This document shows, piece by piece, positions 23,573 to 29,653 of a DNA stretch of 29,653 nt (its first letter is position 1; every line of letters begins with the position of its first letter). Under the pieces are notes generated by a model. That model had not been told where the DNA came from. It searched no databases and worked only from the letters and a program-made list of their open reading frames with translations. The stretch spans positions 1-29,653 of the forward strand of contig CAYXUG010000024.1 of the NCBI GenBank assembly GCA_964468655.1, read 5' to 3'. Made by a program: the position numbers and the translations under genes. This DNA is from CAYXUG01 sp964468655. Its GTDB lineage: Bacteria; Fidelibacterota; Marinisomatia; Marinisomatales; CAYXUG01.

Positions 23573-25774
23573 TTAAGTTGCCCTTTCAGCAAAAACGGTT
23601 CCCGGAATTTCACTAATTTTTTTAAGTACAATATTCAACCGGCGGAGATTTGGAACTGATACAACCAACATGCACGTACCTAACCCCTCATCAACTTTAA
23701 TATCTACACTTGTTATATTTATGTTCAACTTGGAGATTGCTTCCGTAATATCCTTCAAGTATCCTTTTCTGTCCTCAGCAATGACTTTAATTCTTACGAT
23801 AAATTCATCCTTCTTGCTAACATTCCATTCAGTTTCAATAAACCGCCCGGTTTCCTCATTCATGATAGGAAGACTTCCGCACTCCACACGATGGAGAGTG
23901 ATGCCTCTTCCTCTTGTTATAAATCCAATGATGGGATCTCCCGGAATAGGATTGCAGCATTTTCCGAATTGCATCATTACATTATCTATCCCGTGGACTG
24001 TGACTCCCTGAGCAGTTCCTCTTGCGCGTTTTAAAAAGGATTCTTCCTTTACTTGTTCCGTAGGATAATCCGGTTCATCCTTAATCGTTTGCGGCAATAT
24101 TCTTTTTAACACTTCCCGGATGGTTATTCTGCCGCTTCCAAGATGAATAAGAAATTCATCCTCCGTTGAATATCCCAGTTTTTCGATATTGCTCCAGATA
24201 TCCTTTTTTAATTTGGTCATCTTCAGCTTTCGAAGTGTTTTATCCAAAATTTCTTTTCCCAATTGTTTGCTCTCATCATTTGCCTGTATTTTTAAGAATC
24301 GATTAATCGCCGTCCTTGCTTTACTTGTGGTGGCAAATTTCAACCATGATTGATTGGGGTATTGCGAATCGGAAGATATAATTTCTACAGTCTGCCCACT
24401 CTTTAATTTGGTGTTTATTGGAACAATTTTACCATCTATCTTAGCGCCCAAACAATGCAGTCCGACTTCTGTATGAACGGAAAAAGCAAAATCAATTGAG
24501 GTAGAATCTTTTGGCAGTTGAATCAAATCACCTTTTGGCGTGAAGACAAAGACTTCATCTTGAAAAAGATCAATCTGGAGCAAATTCATGAATTCCCGGG
24601 GGTCCGCCGATTCATCGCGTAAGATAGCAATCAAATCCCGCAGCCACTTTATATGCCTGTCCAAGTCACCTTCACTTCCACGGGCTTCTTTATATTTCCA
24701 GTGGGCGGCAACACCAATTTCTGCAGTTCGATCCATTTCGGCTGTTCTTATCTGGATTTCAACCATTTTTCCCGATGGACCGACTACTGTTGTATGCAAT
24801 GACTGGTAACCGTTTATCTTTGGAGTAGCAATAAAATCCTTGAATCTTTCATGGACAGGTTTGTAAAGCTGGTGAACATATCCCAAAACAGTATAGCATT
24901 CAGTCACATCATCTACAATAATTCTGATTGCAAGTATATCATAGATTTCATCCAAAGGTTTATTTCTCTTTTCCAATTTCCCATGAATGGATGAAATTGA
25001 TTTTGTCCTGCTTTCAATTTTCGATTCTATTTTCCTCGACTCTAATTCGCGTTGGATGGGAGTTATAATTTCATTGATATATTTGTTTCTCTCGGTTAGG
25101 GTTGATCTGAGTTTTTTTGCAATACTCTTGTAGGAATCAGGTTCGAGCGTTTTAAATACGAGATCCTCCAATTCTGATTTCACCTTATACATTCCCAGTC
25201 TGTGAGCAAGGGGTGAATAAACATTTCCGGTTTCCTGGGCAATTCTTCTCTGCTTCAGCAGCGGAAGATATTGAATCGTTTTCATATTGTGAAGCCGGTC
25301 AGCGAATTTGATAATAATCACTCTGATATCCTTCGCCATGGATAAAAGCATTTTCATAATGTTTTCTGCCTGCTTTTGCTGCCTGCTCTGAAATTGAACA
25401 CCACCCAGTTTTGTCACACCGTCAACCAAATAGGCAACATCGTCACCGAACAGTTTTTTAATATCTGTATAGGTAGCATCGGTATCTTCTAAACAGTCAT
25501 GGAGAACACCACCCATGATCGTATTCAAATCCATTTGCCAGTTTGCAAGAGAAAAAGCGACCGCATAACAGTGTTCAAAATACGGTTTTCCTGAAACCCG
25601 TTTCTGCCCTTTATGACGCTCCCTGCTGTATTCAAATGCTTTCCACAGTAATTCTATATCTTCATCCTGGAATTTCTTTTCATTTTTTTCCAGCATGTCA
25701 GTCAGCTGAAGAAAGTCTCTCGAAAATTTACCTTTCAGAGAAGGGATGAGTGAATTTAAATAGGACAAGTCCAT
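23573..25774 (-). CDS. rel: bifunctional (p)ppGpp synthetase/hydrolase
   Basis: Makes and degrades (p)ppGpp in the stringent response. The 733 residues are laid out as HD hydrolase (H68, then HDCLED at 92-97 and D159), synthetase (about 220-365, with RFKD at 310-313, GYQSLH and the catalytic E339 in EIQIRT), TGS domain (about 407-465) and C-terminal ACT domain (about 655-733). Both active sites look complete. The basic RFKD, not the acidic ExDD of RelA, fits bifunctional Rel/SpoT. Its ATG overlaps the dnaB stop by one base (TGATG). As the only long RSH gene in view it may be the sole one in the genome (inference). Confidence 0.96.
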   Translation of the reverse strand: MDLSYLNSLIPSLKGKFSRDFLQLTDMLEKNEKKFQDEDIELLWKAFEYSRERHKGQKRVSGKPYFEHCYAVAFSLANWQMDLNTIMGGVLHDCLEDTDATYTDIKKLFGDDVAYLVDGVTKLGGVQFQSRQQKQAENIMKMLLSMAKDIRVIIIKFADRLHNMKTIQYLPLLKQRRIAQETGNVYSPLAHRLGMYKVKSELEDLVFKTLEPDSYKSIAKKLRSTLTERNKYINEIITPIQRELESRKIESKIESRTKSISSIHGKLEKRNKPLDEIYDILAIRIIVDDVTECYTVLGYVHQLYKPVHERFKDFIATPKINGYQSLHTTVVGPSGKMVEIQIRTAEMDRTAEIGVAAHWKYKEARGSEGDLDRHIKWLRDLIAILRDESADPREFMNLLQIDLFQDEVFVFTPKGDLIQLPKDSTSIDFAFSVHTEVGLHCLGAKIDGKIVPINTKLKSGQTVEIISSDSQYPNQSWLKFATTSKARTAINRFLKIQANDESKQLGKEILDKTLRKLKMTKLKKDIWSNIEKLGYSTEDEFLIHLGSGRITIREVLKRILPQTIKDEPDYPTEQVKEESFLKRARGTAQGVTVHGIDNVMMQFGKCCNPIPGDPIIGFITRGRGITLHRVECGSLPIMNEETGRFIETEWNVSKKDEFIVRIKVIAEDRKGYLKDITEAISKLNINITSVDIKVDEGLGTCMLVVSVPNLRRLNIVLKKISEIPGTVFAERAT

Positions 25775-27141
25775 CAGAAAGGCACTTCCGTTTCCAGATC
25801 TTCATAAAGAGTGGCATTCTCAAATCTAGCGTACCGATCGACAAATATAATGTCCCTCGAACCGGTGGGACCATTACGCTGTTTTGCAATAATAATTTGA
25901 GCTTTTCCTCTATCTTCTTCATCTTCAGTATAAATAAACTTTCTGAATAAAAACATGACAAGGTCAGCATCCTGCTCAATAGCGCCGCTTTCCCGAAGAT
26001 CGGAAAGGAGCGGTTTTTTGTCGCTTCTACTTTCCACAGCCCTTGATAGCTGGGAAACACACACTACGGGAACATCCAACTCCTTGGCAAGGGCTTTTAA
26101 AGAACGGGAAATTTGGGATATCTCCTGCTGCCTGCTTTCCACAGATCGAGGTCCCGTCATGAGCTGAATATAATCCACAATAAACATGCTGATATTGTGT
26201 TCAGATTTTAGTCTTCTTGCCTTTGCCCTCAATTCGGTCACATTCATTGCCGGTGTGTCATCAAGATAAATAGGCGCTTCTGCCAGTTTTCCTACTGACA
26301 AAGACAGTTGTTTCCATTGTTGCTTCGGCAGTTTTCCTGTACGGACTAAATGACTGTCCACTCTCGCTTCTGCACAAAGCAACCGCATGGCAAGTTGATG
26401 ATTAGACATCTCCAGACTGAAAATGCCCACCGGTTCATTATAATCAAGAGCTGCATTTCGGGCAATTGTTAAGGATAGAGCAGTCTTTCCCATTCCCGGT
26501 CTTCCTGCAATGATTACCATATCCCCCTTCTGTAGGCCAGATGTAATTTCATCCACATCAATAAGACCTGTCGGCACTCCCGTAACAGATCCAGGTTTCT
26601 GATGAATCCTGTCCAACTCTTCAAACGTTTCCTGCATAACAGGATTCAGGTGCTGAAATGATCCTTTCATACGGTGCTGCGCTATGGCAAATATTTTCCT
26701 CTCTGCCTCATCGATTATATCATCAACAGGCATTGTATCAACGAAGGCGCTTTTTGTCAATTCAGCTGAAATATCAATTAAATTTCTTAAATTACTTTTC
26801 TCCAATACAATCCGTGCATAGTGGTCCACATTCGCTGTTGTGGGAACACTGCTCATTAGTCCCGTGAGGTAATATGAACCGCCCGCAGTTTCCAATAATT
26901 TATTTTTCTTCAGCCGATCGGTTAAGGACACCACATCAATGGGTTCACCCTCATTAAACAGATCCACCATTGTTGAAAATATTTTTACATGACTGTCTTT
27001 ATAAAAAGCATCTGATTTTAATATTTCCAATACTCTGCTTACTGCCACTTTGGATGATAACATAGAGCCAAGCACTGCTTGTTCAGCTTCAATTGCTTGG
27101 GGTTGAACTTTTAAATTCAGATTTTCAGAATTATCAGGCAT
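25774..27141 (-). CDS. dnaB: replicative DNA helicase DnaB
   Basis: Hexameric ring helicase that unwinds DNA at the replication fork. The 455-residue protein has the N-terminal domain (about 12-115, PQAIEAEQAVLGSMLSS), a linker, and a RecA-like motor with Walker A GRPGMGKT at 213-220, Walker B FIVDYIQLM at 320-328, and the QEISQISRSLKALAKEL and DLRESGAIEQDADLVMFL segments. No intein interrupts it. Its ATG overlaps the udg stop by 8 nt (ATGCCTGA). Confidence 0.98.
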   Translation of the reverse strand: MPDNSENLNLKVQPQAIEAEQAVLGSMLSSKVAVSRVLEILKSDAFYKDSHVKIFSTMVDLFNEGEPIDVVSLTDRLKKNKLLETAGGSYYLTGLMSSVPTTANVDHYARIVLEKSNLRNLIDISAELTKSAFVDTMPVDDIIDEAERKIFAIAQHRMKGSFQHLNPVMQETFEELDRIHQKPGSVTGVPTGLIDVDEITSGLQKGDMVIIAGRPGMGKTALSLTIARNAALDYNEPVGIFSLEMSNHQLAMRLLCAEARVDSHLVRTGKLPKQQWKQLSLSVGKLAEAPIYLDDTPAMNVTELRAKARRLKSEHNISMFIVDYIQLMTGPRSVESRQQEISQISRSLKALAKELDVPVVCVSQLSRAVESRSDKKPLLSDLRESGAIEQDADLVMFLFRKFIYTEDEEDRGKAQIIIAKQRNGPTGSRDIIFVDRYARFENATLYEDLETEVPF

Positions 27142-27832
27142 CTTTATTACCGGTAATCATTTTTCTAATCCATTTAAAGTCTTCCCAAGCTGGGGGTTTA
27201 AATCCGGGATTTCTCAATAGTGCGGCAGGATGATATGTTACCACAAGGTCGTATTGTCTCCACTTCCACATTTTTGATCTCAATTGACCGATGGGAGTTT
27301 TTACATTCAACAGGGCGTGAGCCGCAATTCTACCTAATGCAACTATTAATTTGGGGTCCACCATCTGAATTTGCGTTTCAAGATAATGAAAACATGCATC
27401 AATTTCCTCCTGTTGCGGATTTCTGTTTTCCGGTGGTCTGCATTTCACCATGTTGCAAATATACACTTCATCCCGTGTCATTTGAATTGCTGCGAGAATT
27501 TTATCCAGCAAATGTCCGGCTCTTCCAACAAAGGGTTCCCCTTTTAAATCTTCTTCCTGCCCTGGGCCTTCTCCTACAAATAGCAAATCCGAATTGCTGT
27601 TTCCCACTCCAAAAACAAATTTTGTCCTGTTTTGGCTGAGCGGACATTTCTGACAATTGCAGATTGCACTTTCAAATTCCACCAAAGACGACCACTCATT
27701 CTCAATTTGGAAAATCGACTTATCAATGTACAGATTTTCACCATAGAGTTCTGCGGCCTGATTAAAATATACCTTTGCAAGATTTTGAGGAGTAGATGGT
27801 TCCCTTTCAGACAGTTGATTCCTCATCTTCAT
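27134..27832 (-). CDS. family 4 uracil-DNA glycosylase (Fe-S type)
   Basis: Removes uracil from DNA after cytosine deamination. The 232-residue protein has the Fe-S cluster cysteines C60 and C63 (Cx2C), C131 and C147 (Cx15C), the water-activating motif GEGPGQEED at 88-96, and the late YHPAALLRNP around H201. These define family 4, not the E. coli Ung type. The first ATG (27832) overlaps rpoZ by 26 nt and has no good ribosome binding site. A CTG at codon 7 (CTGTCTGA, 8-nt overlap with the rpoZ stop) is preceded 5 nt upstream by GAGGA, so it may be the true start. It lies between rpoZ and dnaB. Confidence 0.93.
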   Translation of the reverse strand: MKMRNQLSEREPSTPQNLAKVYFNQAAELYGENLYIDKSIFQIENEWSSLVEFESAICNCQKCPLSQNRTKFVFGVGNSNSDLLFVGEGPGQEEDLKGEPFVGRAGHLLDKILAAIQMTRDEVYICNMVKCRPPENRNPQQEEIDACFHYLETQIQMVDPKLIVALGRIAAHALLNVKTPIGQLRSKMWKWRQYDLVVTYHPAALLRNPGFKPPAWEDFKWIRKMITGNKDA

Positions 27833-28100
27833 CTAAGGGTTTATCGTATTCCCAGCGCAGTTCACTATTAAGAAATTCAATTAAAGCAACTGTCGTTGGT
27901 TTATCTTTTTCTTCATAATCCTGTATGTCGGGCTGGACTTCATCGAGCAGTTCCGGCTCCACCATCGCAGCATCCATTTCCCGCTCAATAGTTCTATCAG
28001 CGATTACCTGTTTTGCGCGAGTTGACATTACAGCAGTCGCTTCGTACAAATCGCTGGTTAACTCTTCTATTTTTCTCAATGGAATTGTGTCAATTGCCAT
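27807..28100 (-). CDS. rpoZ: RNA polymerase omega subunit-like protein
   Basis: Small subunit that helps beta' fold and is a (p)ppGpp contact site in some bacteria. The 97-residue protein has the omega/RPB6-like core MAIDTIPLRKIEELTSDLYEAT...STRAKQVIADRTIE and a long acidic tail. The ATVMS...RAKQVI part substitutes for the usual VAAKRARQI. Position supports the call: gmk-rpoZ adjacency is common, and its ATG overlaps the gmk stop by 11 nt. The acidic C-terminal extension (DKPLDEDEESTV) is longer than in short omegas. Proximity to rel may be coincidental. Confidence 0.8.
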   Translation of the reverse strand: MAIDTIPLRKIEELTSDLYEATAVMSTRAKQVIADRTIEREMDAAMVEPELLDEVQPDIQDYEEKDKPTTVALIEFLNSELRWEYDKPLDEDEESTV

Positions 28101-28665
28101 CAGTTATTTCCTCCATTTGATATTCGATTGTTTGAATGACTTGATTAACTGTATTCTCAATTTCTTCATTAATGATAACACAGTCAAATTTATTTTCATA
28201 TTCCATTTCCATATCCATTCTTTTCAGCCGTTTTTTGATATGGTCCATTGTATCTGATCCTCTTGATTGTAATCTTCTTACCAATTCTTCTTTGCTGGGC
28301 GGACTGATAAAAATTGAAAAAGAATTTTCAGGATATGTTTCCATGATGGAAACTCCACCTTTTACGTCCACATCGAGCAGTAAAATTTCGTTATTTTTCA
28401 AAACAGTTTCAATGGTTGATCGAGGTGTTCCATACCAATATCCATGAACATTTTCAAATTCAATAAATCCATTGTCACCTTTTATTTTTGAGAATTCCTC
28501 TTCAGTTACAAAAGTATAATCATAACCATCCCGCTCATAATGCCGCTGAGGTCTTGTTGTGCATGATACTGAAAACTTCAATTCAGGTCGTTTTTTCTGC
28601 AGTTCACGGCAGATGGTAGTTTTCCCCGCACCGGATGGAGCTGATAATATGATTAAATTTTTCAT
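28090..28665 (-). CDS. gmk: guanylate kinase
   Basis: Phosphorylates GMP to GDP using ATP. The 191-residue protein has the P loop SAPSGAGKTT at 8-17, the GMP-binding VSCTTRPQRHYERDGYDYTFV and IEFENVHGYWYGTPRSTIE segments, LLDVDVKGG, and the lid-region IFISPPSKEELVRRLQSRG. Its ATG overlaps the yicC stop by 4 nt (ATGA); yicC-gmk-rpoZ is a widely conserved order. The substrate pathway feeds GTP pools used by Rel downstream in the array. Confidence 0.97.
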   Translation of the reverse strand: MKNLIILSAPSGAGKTTICRELQKKRPELKFSVSCTTRPQRHYERDGYDYTFVTEEEFSKIKGDNGFIEFENVHGYWYGTPRSTIETVLKNNEILLLDVDVKGGVSIMETYPENSFSIFISPPSKEELVRRLQSRGSDTMDHIKKRLKRMDMEMEYENKFDCVIINEEIENTVNQVIQTIEYQMEEITDGN

Positions 28666-29528
28666 ATTATATTTTGTACCTGCTCTCTTATTTTTTCAAC
28701 TTCATCCTTCATTTTAATCACATCTTCGGTGATTTTCAATTGAGAGGTTTTCGACGAAATGGTATTGATTTCACGGTAGATTTCCTGCAGTATAAAATTC
28801 ATTTTCTTCCCAACGGGCTCATTCTCATCCAATGCAGATGCTAGCTGCTGCATGTGACTTCTGCACCGAACGCACTCCTCAATTATGTCCATTTTTTCTG
28901 ATAAGACCGCCGCTTCCTGCAAAATCCTGGATTCTTCCACTTTATGATTTTCCATTAAAGATACAATTTTACTTCGGTATTCGGTAAAAATATTTTGGGA
29001 TGACTGCTTGTGCAATTTTTCAATTCTTCCGAGGGAAGCCGATAAACTTTTAATTCTCTTTTTCAAATCTTTACTGATTGCTTTTCCTTCATCATTTCTC
29101 ATTTTAATCAATTGAGTCAATGCCTGATTCACTGAATCGAGGATCAATTTTTCGGTAACCTCCGGTTTTTTTCTCGACATGAGCAAACTGTCAAGATTCA
29201 ATACATCCGCAATATTGATTTCTTTACCGTAATCCTGATTGATGGTTTGAAGAATATTTTCATAAGTTTCGTATTTATCCCTGTCAAATTTAACCTTACC
29301 GTTTGCTTGTGAAGAATTAACCTCGATAGAAAATATAATAGTAATCTGACCGCGCTGGCATACCTCTTTAACGCATTTTTGTACTTTTCCTTCAAACGTT
29401 GAAAGGTAATGAGGGAGTTTTATGTTGAATTCCAGATAGCGACTATTGAGCGCACGAATCTCAGCCGAAACCATTACATGGTCACATTCCGCCATTCCGG
29501 AACCAAAACCTGTCATACTTTTAATCAT
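28662..29528 (-). CDS. yicC: YicC family endoribonuclease
   Basis: A 288-residue protein of the YicC family, whose E. coli member is an endoribonuclease. Signature segments are the opening MIKSMTGFGSG, LNSRYLEFNIKLP, and the C-terminal ILQEIYREINTISSKTS, with long charged helices between. GAGGA lies just before the ATG (29533-29537). It is the first gene of the visible array, followed by gmk with a 4-nt overlap. A candidate promoter lies immediately upstream. Confidence 0.95.
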   Translation of the reverse strand: MIKSMTGFGSGMAECDHVMVSAEIRALNSRYLEFNIKLPHYLSTFEGKVQKCVKEVCQRGQITIIFSIEVNSSQANGKVKFDRDKYETYENILQTINQDYGKEINIADVLNLDSLLMSRKKPEVTEKLILDSVNQALTQLIKMRNDEGKAISKDLKKRIKSLSASLGRIEKLHKQSSQNIFTEYRSKIVSLMENHKVEESRILQEAAVLSEKMDIIEECVRCRSHMQQLASALDENEPVGKKMNFILQEIYREINTISSKTSQLKITEDVIKMKDEVEKIREQVQNII

Positions 29529-29551
29529 ATTTTCCTCGGATTAAACAAGGC

Positions 29552-29580
29552 AAATTAGGTGAAATTTCGAGTTCAATCAA
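29552..29580 (-). promoter_or_regulatory. candidate promoter upstream of yicC
   Basis: On the minus strand TTGATT (29575-29580) is followed after exactly 17 bp by TAATTT (29552-29557). These match four and three of six consensus positions, so the hexamers are weak but the spacing is ideal. Initiation would fall about 17 nt before the yicC ATG. If real, it would drive the long gene array; other starts to the right of the window are equally possible. Confidence 0.3.
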
Positions 29581-29626
29581 GTGTAAATTCCACATAACTT
29601 GACACTTGGATAGACATGGTTTACAC
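29578..29626. repeat. nested inverted repeats upstream of yicC
   Basis: Two short inverted repeats overlap here: CAAGTGT (29578-29584) with ACACTTG (29602-29608), and GTGTAAA (29581-29587) with TTTACAC (29620-29626). They flank the candidate -35 region of yicC. They could be operator half-sites or a weak cruciform, but each arm is only 7 bp, so chance is a real possibility. Confidence 0.3.
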
Positions 29627-29653
29627 ATTGGTAATTTAAGTTAACTTTTTTAG

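Noticed and set aside
27220..27639. 139-codon plus-strand open frame
   Set aside because: Antisense to the family-4 uracil-DNA glycosylase, including its Fe-S and active-site motifs; a frame shadow.

Overview
The window reads as a chromosomal segment of a Gram-negative (outer-membrane) bacterium with AT-rich DNA. LolA, Lnt, the LPS heptose enzyme GmhB, TatA and an HtrA-type protease all imply an outer membrane and periplasm. A complete BatA-E aerotolerance-type cluster, a DUF5683-like membrane protein and a family-4 uracil-DNA glycosylase point to the Fibrobacteres-Chlorobi-Bacteroidetes neighbourhood. A Marinimicrobia (SAR406)-type genome is my best guess, inferred from gene content and not proven. 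I see no phage, insertion sequence, CRISPR array or plasmid gene.

Everything recognisable lies on the minus strand, so transcription runs from high to low coordinates. From the right edge: yicC, gmk, rpoZ, udg, dnaB, rel and an HU gene (29.5-23.3 kb; nucleotide, replication and stringent-response functions). Then come ruvX, lnt, a DUF5683-like gene, ecfT, truA, an HtrA protease, a DUF4321-like gene, tatA and gatA (23.2-16.2 kb; envelope and translation). Next is the batA-B-C-D-E set with a trailing SPOR-domain gene (16.2-10.5 kb). After the only sizeable gap (120 bp, 10400-10519) come yebC, ruvC, ruvA and gcvT, followed by ftsK, lolA, a flippase-like protein, gmhB, ddl and cysS (10.4-0.5 kb). 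The left 0.5 kb carries tRNA-Thr(UGU), tRNA-Tyr(GUA) cut by the window edge, a 5'-half tRNA relic and a good sigma70-like promoter.

The 32 protein genes are packed almost without spacing, and many stop and start codons overlap by 4 or 8 nt, so translational coupling is likely. Seven starts appear to be GTG or TTG. In ten cases (ddl, lolA, ruvC, htrA, truA, DUF5683-like, lnt, HU, and less certainly udg and tatA) the longest reading frame is longer than, or its start less certain than, the biologically likely gene; the reported coordinates use the start I prefer.

Most of the content is conserved housekeeping. The points most worth a second look are the tRNA relic before tRNA-Thr, the SPOR gene translationally overlapped with batE, the Bat cluster lacking an adjacent moxR/DUF58 pair, the orphan EcfT, and the near-gapless 29-kb co-directional array. 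I did not find convincing evidence for a wholly new system.
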